A stretch of DNA of 64,000 nt from Aliishimia sp039978895 (GTDB taxonomy: Bacteria > Pseudomonadota > Alphaproteobacteria > Rhodobacterales > Rhodobacteraceae), in the NCBI GenBank assembly GCA_039978895.1, contig JBDWAL010000064.1, forward strand, positions 25,624 to 89,623, in the 5' to 3' direction. Made by a program: the position numbers and the translations under genes. Of the stretch, positions 25,295 through 33,951 are shown in pieces. The notes under the pieces were generated by a model. That model was not told the origin of the DNA, searched no databases, and saw only the letters and a list, made by a program, of their open reading frames with translations. How positions within the stretch are numbered: position 1 is the first letter of the stretch; each line of letters starts with the position of its first letter.

Positions 25295-25453
25295 ATGGCT
25301 GATAAAAATGACCTGAGCTTTACAGGTCTCACAGATGAACAAGCGCAAGAGCTGCACTCAGTTTATTTGAGCGGATTTCTGATCTTCACGGGCGTTGCGT
25401 CCGTTGCTCACGTTCTGACGTACATCAAACTGCCTTGGTTCGCCTGGGGTTAG
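25295..25453 (+). CDS. pufB: LH1 beta polypeptide
   Basis: A 52-residue light-harvesting 1 beta chain, MADKNDLSFTGLTDEQAQEL then one helix. The bacteriochlorophyll-ligand His39 is in SVAHVLTYIKLPW and the C-terminus ends in the Trp-rich LPWFAWG. Strong AGGAG Shine-Dalgarno. It pairs with PufA to form the B870-type ring around the reaction centre. Confidence 0.96.
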   Translation: MADKNDLSFTGLTDEQAQELHSVYLSGFLIFTGVASVAHVLTYIKLPWFAWG

Positions 25454-25463
25454 GGAGAGGACG

Positions 25464-25631
25464 ATGTTAGCACAATTCTACAAGATCTGGCTGATTTTCG
25501 ACCCACGCCGCGTGTTCGTGGCACAGGGTGTTTTCCTCTTCTTGCTGGCAGCAATGATTCACCTCGTTCTGCTTAGCAATCCCCAGACAAACTGGTTCGA
25601 ACGCGCCTTTAGCGCAGAAGCCGAAGAGTAA
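25464..25631 (+). CDS. pufA: LH1 alpha polypeptide
   Basis: A 55-residue LH1 alpha chain with YKIWLIFDPRRVFVAQGVF, the helix with ligand His (AAMIHLVLLS) and a Trp ten residues later. Only 10 bases separate it from pufB. It is followed by a strong hairpin that would keep pufBA transcripts in excess over pufLM. Confidence 0.96.
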   Translation: MLAQFYKIWLIFDPRRVFVAQGVFLFLLAAMIHLVLLSNPQTNWFERAFSAEAEE

Positions 25632-25652
25632 CTTAACGCTCAAATAATCGCC

Positions 25653-25680
25653 GTGGGCGGTGCGCAGTCGTGCCGCCCAC
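25653..25680 (+). promoter_or_regulatory. Intercistronic hairpin between pufA and pufL
   Basis: Perfect 8-bp arms GTGGGCGG / CCGCCCAC with a 12-base loop, no U-run. It corresponds in place to the puf mRNA-stabilising stem-loop of Rhodobacter that sets the LH1 to reaction-centre ratio. Confidence 0.75.
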
Positions 25681-25751
25681 AGCAAACAAAACAGCAATTT
25701 GAACAGGTGAGGGCCGCGTGTCCGGGCGCTTGCGTGAAAGGGAGTATGAAG

Positions 25752-26582
25752 ATGGCATTGCTCAGCTTCGAAAGAAAGTATCGGGTCCGCGGAGGAACCC
25801 TCGTAGGCGGAGACCTGTTCGATTTCTGGGTTGGTCCTTTCTATGTCGGCTTTTTCGGCGTCACGACGCTCTTTTTTACGGCCCTTGGCACGTTTCTGAT
25901 CTTCTATGGCGCTGCCCTTGGGGACACTTGGAACCCGTGGTTGATTTCGATTGATCCGCCCAGCCTAGACGTCGGTTTGGGCATCGCGCCTATGGCCGAA
26001 GGGGGCTTGTGGCAGGCGATCACGGTGTGCGCGACGTTCGCCTTTTTCAGTTGGATGATGCGCGAAGTTGAAATCGCGCGAAAACTCGGGATCGGCTATC
26101 ATGTCCCGTTCGCCTTTAGCATCGCGATCTTGGCCTATGTGACGCTGGTCATCATCCGCCCTGTCTTGTTGGGCGCATGGGGGCATGGATTTCCTTATGG
26201 GATCTTCAGCCACCTCGATTGGGTGAATAACGTCGGCTACGCCTATGGCAACTTCCATTACAATCCCGCGCATATGGTGGCGATCACGTTCTTCTTCACC
26301 ACCTGTTTCGCGCTGGCGCTGCACGGCTCGTTGGTTCTGTCCGCGGTCAATCCGGGCAAAGGCAAGAACATCGCCACGCCAGATCACGAAGACACGTATT
26401 TCCGCGATCTCATCGGGTATTCGATTGGGCCACTCGGCATCCACCGACTGGGGTTATTTTTGGCCCTCAGCGCAGTTGTGTGGAGCGCGATTTGCATCGT
26501 GATCTCGGGCACAATCTGGTTCGACGTTTGGTCAAGCTGGTGGGATTGGTACGCTGAATTGCCCTGGTGGGCGGACCTGTAG
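25752..26582 (+). CDS. pufL: Photosynthetic reaction centre L subunit
   Basis: A 276-residue L subunit with five membrane helices. It begins MALLSFERKYRVRGGTLVGG and includes the conserved LDVGLGIAPMAEGG, FPYGIFSHLDWVNNVGY and YNPAHMVAITFFFTT (bacteriochlorophyll and iron His ligands). The start at 25752 was chosen on the family N-terminus and the GGAG before it. The longer open frame to 25653 runs through the hairpin. Confidence 0.97.
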   Translation: MALLSFERKYRVRGGTLVGGDLFDFWVGPFYVGFFGVTTLFFTALGTFLIFYGAALGDTWNPWLISIDPPSLDVGLGIAPMAEGGLWQAITVCATFAFFSWMMREVEIARKLGIGYHVPFAFSIAILAYVTLVIIRPVLLGAWGHGFPYGIFSHLDWVNNVGYAYGNFHYNPAHMVAITFFFTTCFALALHGSLVLSAVNPGKGKNIATPDHEDTYFRDLIGYSIGPLGIHRLGLFLALSAVVWSAICIVISGTIWFDVWSSWWDWYAELPWWADL

Positions 26583-26596
26583 GAGAGGGTAAAGAC

Positions 26597-27523
26597 ATGG
26601 AATATCAAAATATCTTCACGCAGGTTCAGGTCCAAGGTCCGCCCGAAATGGGCATGGATCCTGACGGTAAACTTGAACGCGAGCGCACCAAAAGTGCGAG
26701 CTTCTCTTGGCTGCTAGGTCTGTTTGGCAATGCGCAATTGGGGCCGATCTATCTGGGTCCTTTTGGGCTTGTCTCGATCGCGACCGGCTTCATTTGGTTC
26801 TTTATCGTTGGCATGAACTATTGGGCGCAGGTTGATTATTCGCCGGCCTTGTTCCTGCGCGATCTGTTCTGGTTGTCGCTGGAACCGCCGGCCGAGGAAT
26901 ATGGGCTGGGCATGGCACCTTTGGACGAAGGCGGATGGTGGTTGATTGCATCATTCTTCTTGCTGGTGTCGGTCATTTCATGGTGGATTCGCACCTACAT
27001 GCGGGCCGAAGAGCTGGGCTTGGGCAAACATGTGGCATGGGCGTTTGCCTCCGCAATTTGGTTGTTTCTGGTCTTGGGTCTGATCCGGCCAGTCATGATG
27101 GGAAACTGGTCCGAAGCTGTTCCTTACGGCATCTTTTCGCATCTTGATTGGACCAACCTCTTTTCGCTGACCTACGGCAACCTGTTCTATAACCCATTCC
27201 ACGCCCTCAGCATTGTGTTCCTTTATGGTTCTGCGCTGCTGTTTGCGATGCACGGCGCGACCATTCTGGCGGTCAGCCGCTATGGTGGTGAGCGTGAGAT
27301 CGAACAGATCGTGGATCGTGGCACTGCCTCGGAACGCGCCGCCCTTTTTTGGCGCTGGACCATGGGGTTCAACGCGACGATGGAAGGCATTCACCGCTGG
27401 GCTTGGTGGTTCGCGGTTCTGACCACGCTAACCGGCGGCATCGGTATCCTGCTGACCGGAACTGTGGTGGATAATTGGTTCATCTGGGCTCAAGAGCACG
27501 GCTATGCGCCGCCTGACGAATAA
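26597..27523 (+). CDS. pufM: Photosynthetic reaction centre M subunit
   Basis: A 308-residue M subunit with five helices, beginning MEYQNIFTQVQVQGPPEMGM. Conserved blocks GLGMAPLDEGGWW, PYGIFSHLDWTNLFSLTYGN and FNATMEGIHRWAWWFAVL carry the bacteriochlorophyll, quinone and iron ligands. It binds the special pair with PufL. Its first ATG is preceded by AGGAGAGGG. Confidence 0.97.
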   Translation: MEYQNIFTQVQVQGPPEMGMDPDGKLERERTKSASFSWLLGLFGNAQLGPIYLGPFGLVSIATGFIWFFIVGMNYWAQVDYSPALFLRDLFWLSLEPPAEEYGLGMAPLDEGGWWLIASFFLLVSVISWWIRTYMRAEELGLGKHVAWAFASAIWLFLVLGLIRPVMMGNWSEAVPYGIFSHLDWTNLFSLTYGNLFYNPFHALSIVFLYGSALLFAMHGATILAVSRYGGEREIEQIVDRGTASERAALFWRWTMGFNATMEGIHRWAWWFAVLTTLTGGIGILLTGTVVDNWFIWAQEHGYAPPDE

Positions 27524-27534
27524 GGAGATCGGGA

Positions 27535-27774
27535 ATGACTGAGAACCACGACTATTTACGACGCGGGCAAAACAGCCGAACCAGCCTGATAGCCGACATC
27601 ACATTGTTGATGCTGAAAGGCGCGGCCTTTGCGGCGATTTTCTGCACCGCGATATGGTTCCTGATCGGCGCGACGTACTGGGTGGGCAAAATGTTGCCCG
27701 AAGAGTCCCGAGAGACTGAAGACCCAACGCCGTTTTCCCACCTGCTTGGTGATCAAAACACCGCGCAGAGTTAA
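27535..27774 (+). CDS. pufX: PufX, reaction centre-LH1 core component
   Basis: A 79-residue single-helix protein directly after pufM, with an AAGGAGAT Shine-Dalgarno. A polar N-terminus precedes the helix (MLKGAAFAAIFCTAIWFLIG), and the segment VGKMLPEESRE matches the VGRMLP motif of Rhodobacter PufX. PufX opens the LH1 ring for quinone exchange. No cytochrome-subunit gene pufC is present, so the reaction centre must be reduced by a soluble cytochrome such as the nearby CycA. Confidence 0.85.
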   Translation: MTENHDYLRRGQNSRTSLIADITLLMLKGAAFAAIFCTAIWFLIGATYWVGKMLPEESRETEDPTPFSHLLGDQNTAQS

Positions 27775-27801
27775 GAAGCGCAGATTAAAGAGATTGCTTG
27801 C

Positions 27802-27860
27802 GGGCCACTGATCCGGCCCCTGAGCACAGATTTTCGGTTCTTCCCTGTAGTCCCGGGAAG
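27802..27860 (+). other. Hairpins downstream of pufX
   Basis: Two short hairpins: GGGCC (27802-27806) with GGCCC (27815-27819), and CTTCCC (27840-27845) with GGGAAG (27855-27860). No U-run follows either. They may contribute to processing or attenuation at the end of the puf operon. Confidence 0.45.
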
Positions 27861-27914
27861 GGCCGGAAGCATCGGGGCCTTAGCACCCTGATAATCCCTG
27901 TTGGCTACAGGAGG

Positions 27915-27948
27915 CAGATACAGATTTCTTAACCGGCATCTGTATCTG
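27915..27948 (+). promoter_or_regulatory. Strong hairpin in the pufX-dxs gap
   Basis: Perfect 11-bp arms CAGATACAGAT / ATCTGTATCTG flank a 12-base loop, 60 bases before the dxs start. It has no U-run, so it is either an mRNA stabiliser of the puf transcript or a control element in the dxs leader. Confidence 0.6.
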
Positions 27949-28009
27949 TCCCTGGCCAATTCGACCCGCAGCCAACTGGGAACACATTCGAACGCAAGGA
28001 TTAGGTGTT

Positions 28010-29917
28010 ATGACCCGTTCAAGTTCCCCGCTTCTTGACCACATTGCCGGACCGGCTGACCTGAAAGGGTTGTCTGACGCTGATTTAGCGGCTTTGGCTG
28101 ATGAGGTCCGCGCGGATGTCATTCATTCGGTCGCACAGACCGGGGGGCACCTTGGGTCGTCCCTTGGGGTGGTTGAATTGACCGTCGCGTTGCATGCGGT
28201 TTTTGACACCCCGCGCGACAAGTTGATCTGGGACGTGGGGCACCAATGTTATCCGCATAAAGTCCTGACAGGGCGGCGCGACCGCATGACGACGCTGCGC
28301 CAAGAGGGCGGCTTGTCCGGGTTCACTAAGCGCAGCGAAAGCGACTTTGATCCTTTTGGGGCCGCGCATGCCGCCACTTCGATCTCCGCTGCGATGGGGT
28401 TCACTGTTGCGCGGGACATGGGTCAGCCAACCGGGGATGCGGTGGCCATTATTGGCGATGGCTCGATCAGTGCGGGCATGGCCTACGAAGCAATGAACAA
28501 CGCAGGCTCCGAGGGTCGGCGCATGTTCGTGATCCTGAACGACAACGAAATGAGCATCGCACCCCCCGTCGGTGCGATGTCGGCTTATATGTCCGAACTG
28601 ACCCGCTCCGCCGCGCCAGATATCGACACATTGGGCAGCGATTTGGAAGCCGCGATGCCCGGTCCGTTGCGCGCCCAAGCGCGGCGCGCGCGTGAATTGG
28701 TGACCGGGGTCATGGGCACTGACGAAACCTTGTTCGAGGCGCTTGGCTTCCAATATATCGGGCCGATCAACGGTCACGACATGGAACAGTTGCTGCCCGT
28801 CCTGCACGCGGCACGCACCCGCGCCACAGGTCCTGTTTTGATCCATTGCTGCACGGTTAAAGGCAAGGGCTACGCGCCTGCCGAAACCTCTGCGGATCGG
28901 TATCATGGGGTGTCGAAATTCGATGTGGCCAGCGGGGCGCAAGCCAAGGGCAAGGCCAACGCGCCAAGTTACACCAAGGTCTTTGGCCAAGCCCTAAGCA
29001 CATTGGCGCAAACCGACAGCCGCATCGTTGGCATCACAGCGGCCATGCCCTCAGGTACGGGGATGGATGTCTTTGCCCAAACCTATCCGGCGCGGATGTT
29101 TGACGTCGGTATGGCCGAACAGCACGGGGTCACGTTCGCAGCAGGGTTGGCGGCGGCGGGGATGAAGCCATTCTGCGCGATTTATTCCACGTTCTTGCAA
29201 CGCGGCTATGATCAAATCGTGCACGATGTGGCCTTGCAAAACCTCCCCGTTCGCTTTGCGATTGATCGCGCGGGCTTGGTCGGTGCCGATGGTGCGACCC
29301 ATGCGGGCGCGTTTGATGTGGGGTATCTGGTCGCACTGCCCAACATGACCGTTATGGCCGCCGCTGATGAGGCTGAGCTGGTGCACATGGTTGCCACCGC
29401 CGCCGCCCATGACACAGGGCCAATCGCGTTTCGCTATCCGCGCGGCACAGGCACGGGCGTCGCGTTGCCCGAAATCGGTGAGATTCTTCAGATCGGCAAA
29501 GGCCGCGTTGTGCAACAGGGCGCTGATATCGCGATCCTGTCATTTGGCGCGCATCTGTCTGAGTGCCTGAAGGCCGCTGATCTGATCGCAGCGCAAGGGC
29601 TATCCGCAACAATCGCGGATGCGCGCTTTGCCAAGCCACTGGATCACGCTTTGATTCGCCAATTGGTCAAGCATCACAAAGCGCTGATCACGGTTGAACA
29701 AGGCGCCCAAGGCGGGTTCGGCGCAATGGTACTGCACTATCTGGCACAAGATGGATTGCTCGATGGGCATTTGGCAGTGCGCACGATGACGCTGCCGGAT
29801 CGCTTCATCAATCAGGCTGCTCCGGATGCGATGTATGCAGATGCCGGCCTGACTGCGACGGACATTGCCGCAACAGCTTTGCAAGCCGTGCAGCGCGCGC
29901 CGCTAAGCGTCCACTGA
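28010..29917 (+). CDS. dxs: 1-Deoxy-D-xylulose-5-phosphate synthase
   Basis: A 635-residue thiamine diphosphate enzyme of the MEP pathway. It shows GGHLGSSLGVVELTVALH, the ThDP motif GDGSISAGMAYEAMNN and the transketolase-type GMAEQHGVTFAAGLA. It supplies isoprenoid precursors for carotenoid and the bacteriochlorophyll tail. It follows puf on the same strand after a 235-base gap rich in hairpins. Its end overlaps the convergent idi gene by 15 bases. Confidence 0.96.
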   Translation: MTRSSSPLLDHIAGPADLKGLSDADLAALADEVRADVIHSVAQTGGHLGSSLGVVELTVALHAVFDTPRDKLIWDVGHQCYPHKVLTGRRDRMTTLRQEGGLSGFTKRSESDFDPFGAAHAATSISAAMGFTVARDMGQPTGDAVAIIGDGSISAGMAYEAMNNAGSEGRRMFVILNDNEMSIAPPVGAMSAYMSELTRSAAPDIDTLGSDLEAAMPGPLRAQARRARELVTGVMGTDETLFEALGFQYIGPINGHDMEQLLPVLHAARTRATGPVLIHCCTVKGKGYAPAETSADRYHGVSKFDVASGAQAKGKANAPSYTKVFGQALSTLAQTDSRIVGITAAMPSGTGMDVFAQTYPARMFDVGMAEQHGVTFAAGLAAAGMKPFCAIYSTFLQRGYDQIVHDVALQNLPVRFAIDRAGLVGADGATHAGAFDVGYLVALPNMTVMAAADEAELVHMVATAAAHDTGPIAFRYPRGTGTGVALPEIGEILQIGKGRVVQQGADIAILSFGAHLSECLKAADLIAAQGLSATIADARFAKPLDHALIRQLVKHHKALITVEQGAQGGFGAMVLHYLAQDGLLDGHLAVRTMTLPDRFINQAAPDAMYADAGLTATDIAATALQAVQRAPLSVH

Positions 29918-30436
29918 TAAACTGGCGAAGATCATTTCGCTGTGCTGTGCCATGTAGATATGTAGCCACGGCGTAAACGCGTCCGGATCTGAGGCCAATT
30001 CTTCCAGCAAAGCAGGGCGCGATATCCAACGCGTGGCGCGCACCTCGTCGGGGTTTGGGGTCATGGGCTGATCAAGCCGCCCCGGTGCGACGTAGACTTC
30101 AACCACCTCATGTTCGATCAGACCACCCCCGACATCGGCGCGATATTCCACTTGCCCGCAATGGCGCGGGGTTAGGCCTGAAATACCAAGCTCATCCTGC
30201 AACCGACGCGCTGCACACAGCAACGGGTCTTCGTTCCAATCAGGATGCGTACAGCAGGTGTTCGCCCACAGGCCGGGCGTGTGGTATTTGCCAAGCGCGC
30301 GCTGCTGCAACAGAATATGCGCCCCCGCGATCACAAAGACCGATACCGCCTTATGGCGCAGTCCCTGCTGATGCGCGGCCAGCTTTTCGACGGGTTGCAG
30401 GGTGCCGTTGACCCAAGCGGGGATCAAAATCTCCAT
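29903..30436 (-). CDS. idi: Isopentenyl-diphosphate delta-isomerase
   Basis: A 177-residue type I IDI of the Nudix fold. It has the GLWANTCCTHPDWNE block with catalytic Cys and the Nudix-like RRLQDELGI helix. It interconverts IPP and DMAPP ahead of CrtE. Last gene of bchG-ORF428-bchP-idi; its start overlaps the bchP stop by one base (TGATG). Confidence 0.95.
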   Translation of the reverse strand: MEILIPAWVNGTLQPVEKLAAHQQGLRHKAVSVFVIAGAHILLQQRALGKYHTPGLWANTCCTHPDWNEDPLLCAARRLQDELGISGLTPRHCGQVEYRADVGGGLIEHEVVEVYVAPGRLDQPMTPNPDEVRATRWISRPALLEELASDPDAFTPWLHIYMAQHSEMIFASLSVDA

Positions 30437-31614
30437 CAGACGTGATTGGCGGCAACCAGCCGCGTCAGATGTGCTAGGTTTTTCAGCCCAATCTTTAGAT
30501 GCGCCATAGGACGCGCTTTGATCAGACGCTTGTTCATATAGGCCTCAAAGGTCAGTTTTTGCACGTCCACATCATGGCAAAGCGAGACAAACCGCTCGCG
30601 CCGGTCGTCACTGCGATAATATGCGTTTTGCATCGCGCCGAGTACCTTGAAGACGCTTTTGTGTTCGCGCATGAACAGCTTGCGCGCCAGTTGCAGGTCT
30701 TTTACCCGCGCCGACGCAAGGCACGCACTTGCAGCTGTGGCTGCCACACGACCGCCCAACATCGCATAGTAAATCCCTTCGCCGGACGAGGGCGCAACAA
30801 CACCGGCCGCGTCACCCGCAAGGACCACATCGTGGCCATTGTCCCAGCGATCCATCGGGCGCAGCGGGATCGGCGCGCCTTCGCGGCGGATGGTTTTGCA
30901 ACCCGCCAAGCCAGAGGCAAGGCGCAGATCAGCGGTGGCTTGTTTCAGATCGATGCCCTCAATCCCTGTGCCCATGCCAACACTGGCCGATTTACCATGC
31001 GGAAAGACCCAGCCGTAAAAGTCAGGTGAAATCGCCCCGTCATAAATCACGTCACACCGCAAGGGATCATAGCTGGCATTGGATTCCGGGGCTTCGATGA
31101 TCTCGTGATAGGCGATCACATAGGGGATCTTGTCGCCCCCCGGCACATCGGATTTCGCGACCTTCGAGCGCGCGCCATCCGCACCGATAACCAACTTGGT
31201 GTCCAGCGTGCAGTCCGCTCCAGTTTTCTTGTCGCGATAGACAACATGCGTGCCCGCGTCATCCCGTTCGATTCGCAGGAATGTTCCAGTCACGCAATGA
31301 GCCCCAGCCTCTGCGGCACGGGCGCGCAGGAACGGGTCAAAATCCTTGCGATCCACCATGCCAACAAAGCCATTTTCGATCGGGATGTCCACTTGCCGCT
31401 GTGTGGGAGAAATCATGCGCGCGGTGTTAATGCGCGCCACGATCTGACTGTCGGGGATCAAGAAATCTTCGATCAAGCGCGGCGGGATCGCACCACCGCA
31501 GGGTTTAACGCGCCCTTCGCGATCAATCATTGCGACCCTTTGGCCGGACCGCGCAAGGTCCTCTGCTGCTGTGGCGCCCGATGGGCCGCCTCCGATTACA
31601 ACGACATCAAACAT
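30436..31614 (-). CDS. bchP: Geranylgeranyl diphosphate / bacteriochlorophyll reductase
   Basis: A 392-residue flavoprotein with an N-terminal FAD fold (VVVIGGGPSGATAAEDLARSG) and a second FAD motif (VVLAGDAAGVVAPSSGEGI). BchP reduces the geranylgeranyl tail on bacteriochlorophyll to phytyl. It is 2 bases downstream of the PucC-family ORF and follows bchG in the usual bchG-ORF-bchP-idi order. Confidence 0.96.
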   Translation of the reverse strand: MFDVVVIGGGPSGATAAEDLARSGQRVAMIDREGRVKPCGGAIPPRLIEDFLIPDSQIVARINTARMISPTQRQVDIPIENGFVGMVDRKDFDPFLRARAAEAGAHCVTGTFLRIERDDAGTHVVYRDKKTGADCTLDTKLVIGADGARSKVAKSDVPGGDKIPYVIAYHEIIEAPESNASYDPLRCDVIYDGAISPDFYGWVFPHGKSASVGMGTGIEGIDLKQATADLRLASGLAGCKTIRREGAPIPLRPMDRWDNGHDVVLAGDAAGVVAPSSGEGIYYAMLGGRVAATAASACLASARVKDLQLARKLFMREHKSVFKVLGAMQNAYYRSDDRRERFVSLCHDVDVQKLTFEAYMNKRLIKARPMAHLKIGLKNLAHLTRLVAANHV

Positions 31615-31616
31615 GA

Positions 31617-32903
31617 TTATTCTCCCGGGACCATCGACACATCCGCCGTGGGACGTGTGGTTTCCATGACGCGCGCTGCCATCATGGCGGCGGCGAGAAA
31701 TAACAAAGCTTCAAAAGCAAAAACGGCGCCAAAGGCTGGACCGTCAAGCGCAAACCCACGCGCCACATCGACCAGCACAGCACCGGTCAAACCGCCGAAC
31801 CCGGCGGCAATCGCCTGTGCGGCACCCCAAAGACCCATACGCGTGCCTTCGCGCTGCCCGCGTCCTTCCGAGGCCAGCGCCATCATTGCGCCAATCGCGG
31901 CAACTGCGAACATCCCATTAAAAACGCCCAACGCAATGACCAAATAGGTGAAGTTCAGCCCCGTTTGCGCCAGTCCCGTCAGGCTGATCAGCCCCAGCAC
32001 TGCGCAGGAGCCAATGCACCCGGCCATGACCCAGCCGCGCAAAGATCCAAGCTTTAGCCCGGTCGCTGCGATGCCAACGGTCAGCATTCCAAGGAAAACA
32101 CCACCGTTTTGCGCGCCACTCAGGGCCGTAGATTGGCCCGGGGTGAAGTTGAACACAAGACCGGCATAGGGTTCTAGGATGAGCTCTTGCATGAAGTAAG
32201 CGTTCATCGACAAGAAAACGAACAGGGTGAAATTGCGGGTCTTTCGTTCAGCCCAGATGTCACGCATGCCTTGTAGGAACGGTGTTGAATCCGGCGCAAT
32301 TTCGCAGGTCACTTTGGCCTCAATCCGCCCAATGGCGAGGATCGTCAACAAAACCGCAAGTCCGGCGATCACAGCCACCACGCTCAGCAAGCGTTGCGGG
32401 GAATAGGGGTCAAGGAACTGCCCGGCCAAACCGGCCGTCAGGGCAATGCCCAAGATCATCATCAACCACGTAATCGTTGCCGCCGCAGCGCGTCTGTGAG
32501 GTGCCGTTGCCGTTGCCAGCAAGGCCAGCAAAGACGTCCCAGACGCACCAACACCCACGCCAATCAGTGCATAAGACAGAACCGACAGCGCCAGCGCGAG
32601 TCCGAAACTTTGCGCGAACAATGTAACCCCAAGGGCCGCGCCCATGCCGCCGATGGCCAGCGCCACCATGCCACCAATGATCCACCGCGTGCGATTACCA
32701 CCAGTGTCCGAGGTAAAGCCCCAACGCGGGCGCGACAGTTGAATTCCATAGTGCAGCCCAACCAGCGCACCGGGCAGAAGGGCGGGCAGGGCGAATTCCA
32801 CCACCATCAAGCGGTTCAGCGTTGAGGTCGTCAGCACAACAATTGCACCCAACGCCATCTGCACCAACCCAAGCCGCGCAATCTGTGACCAGCTGAGCGT
32901 CAT
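31617..32903 (-). CDS. PucC-family transporter between bchG and bchP (ORF428 type)
   Basis: A 428-residue polytopic protein, about 12 helices, of the PucC/LhaA family: TSTLNRLMVVEFALPALLPG and the SDTGGNRTRWIIGG loop. Its length equals the ORF428 (bch2) found at the same bchG-bchP site in Rhodobacter. The exact function is unproven; by family it may pass bacteriochlorophyll from BchG/BchP to assembling complexes. It overlaps bchG by 4 bases. Confidence 0.9.
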   Translation of the reverse strand: MTLSWSQIARLGLVQMALGAIVVLTTSTLNRLMVVEFALPALLPGALVGLHYGIQLSRPRWGFTSDTGGNRTRWIIGGMVALAIGGMGAALGVTLFAQSFGLALALSVLSYALIGVGVGASGTSLLALLATATAPHRRAAAATITWLMMILGIALTAGLAGQFLDPYSPQRLLSVVAVIAGLAVLLTILAIGRIEAKVTCEIAPDSTPFLQGMRDIWAERKTRNFTLFVFLSMNAYFMQELILEPYAGLVFNFTPGQSTALSGAQNGGVFLGMLTVGIAATGLKLGSLRGWVMAGCIGSCAVLGLISLTGLAQTGLNFTYLVIALGVFNGMFAVAAIGAMMALASEGRGQREGTRMGLWGAAQAIAAGFGGLTGAVLVDVARGFALDGPAFGAVFAFEALLFLAAAMMAARVMETTRPTADVSMVPGE

Positions 32904-33799
32904 AGCAGCCCCCGCAAGGCGATTGCCGCAATCATCATCCCCGACACATACATCGCAACACCCGTTCCGTTATACCATGGCGCGCGCGCTTTGGGATCAC
33001 GCAGCAACACGGTCATGGTCCACAATTGCGCACCAACAAGCGCCAGAATGGCGAGTGCGAATATCGGTTTGCCCCAAGTATAAAGCAGCGCGATCACAAC
33101 CAGTTGCGGCACGGCCATCATCCAGCAGGCAACCTTTGCGGCACGTTCCGGACCAAGTGTAACCGGTAAGGAATTTACGCCCATCTGCCGATCACCTTCC
33201 AAGGCTTTGAAATCATTGAGGGTCATAATGCCGTGCGCGCCAAGCGCATAAAGCGCGGCAACGCAGATAACCTGCCAGCTTGGAGCGCCAACCGACACCA
33301 CCGCAGCCCCGGTGAACCAAGGCAGCCCTTCGTAGCACAAACCCACCAAACCCGGCCCCCACCAGCCTGACTTTTTCAACCGCACAGGCTCTGCAGAATA
33401 AGCCCAGGCTGCCAGCACACCAAAGACAGTCGCGCCAAAGCCCCAAGGGCCCAATTGCGCGCCCACCAGCAAGGACAGAACCGACATCGCCAATGCAATC
33501 CACAACCCCCATCGACCGGGAATGCGCCCGGATGGGATGGGTCGATCAGGTTCATTGATAGCGTCCACATGGCGGTCACACCAATCATTGGCCGCTTGGC
33601 TCATCCCGCACACAATGGGTCCGGCCAACAGTACACCCAACAGGATCACACCCCATTGGCCACTGATCGCTGCACCTGACGACACGACGCCGCACAAATA
33701 GGCCCACATCGGCGGAAACCATGTGATTGGTTTGATCAAACACAACATCGCACCCGCTTCGGGCAGTCTGTGATCTGGAAGAACGGTGATCTCTCGCAT
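32900..33799 (-). CDS. bchG: Bacteriochlorophyll synthase
   Basis: A 299-residue UbiA-family prenyltransferase with multiple helices and the Asp-rich motif NDWCDRHVDAINEPDRP, plus a second (LNDFKALEGDRQMG). BchG esterifies bacteriochlorophyllide with geranylgeranyl or phytyl diphosphate. The start lies 3 bases from a PpsR box (33802-33819). First gene of a four-gene unit, divergent from cycA. Confidence 0.96.
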   Translation of the reverse strand: MREITVLPDHRLPEAGAMLCLIKPITWFPPMWAYLCGVVSSGAAISGQWGVILLGVLLAGPIVCGMSQAANDWCDRHVDAINEPDRPIPSGRIPGRWGLWIALAMSVLSLLVGAQLGPWGFGATVFGVLAAWAYSAEPVRLKKSGWWGPGLVGLCYEGLPWFTGAAVVSVGAPSWQVICVAALYALGAHGIMTLNDFKALEGDRQMGVNSLPVTLGPERAAKVACWMMAVPQLVVIALLYTWGKPIFALAILALVGAQLWTMTVLLRDPKARAPWYNGTGVAMYVSGMMIAAIALRGLL

Positions 33800-33801
33800 G
33801 G

Positions 33802-33819
33802 TGTAAGATTAACGTTACA
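33802..33819. promoter_or_regulatory. PpsR box beside bchG
   Basis: TGTAAGATTAACGTTACA fits TGT-N12-ACA exactly. It abuts the bchG start codon, so PpsR bound here would also block the leader. Confidence 0.85.
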
Positions 33820-33836
33820 CTATGCGACTCTTCAAG

Positions 33837-33854
33837 TGTAAAGTTAGATTGACA
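33837..33854. promoter_or_regulatory. PpsR box between bchG and cycA
   Basis: TGTAAAGTTAGATTGACA fits TGT-N12-ACA exactly, 17 bases after the first box and about 100 bases upstream of cycA. Confidence 0.85.
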
Positions 33855-33951
33855 TTTGCGTGTATTGCGCGATGATATCGTTCAAATTGGACGATGGCTT
33901 GATCTGACAGCCAATCGATTTAAATCGCGTCCTAGCAAAGGAGAATTCGGA

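Noticed and set aside
27535..27774. The gene after pufM as the start of a pufC cytochrome subunit.
   Set aside because: It is only 79 codons, has no CxxCH heme motif, and its VGKMLP segment and single helix match PufX.
28085..28990. A 301-codon minus-strand open frame inside dxs.
   Set aside because: It is antisense to the conserved dxs gene and shows no recognisable domain.
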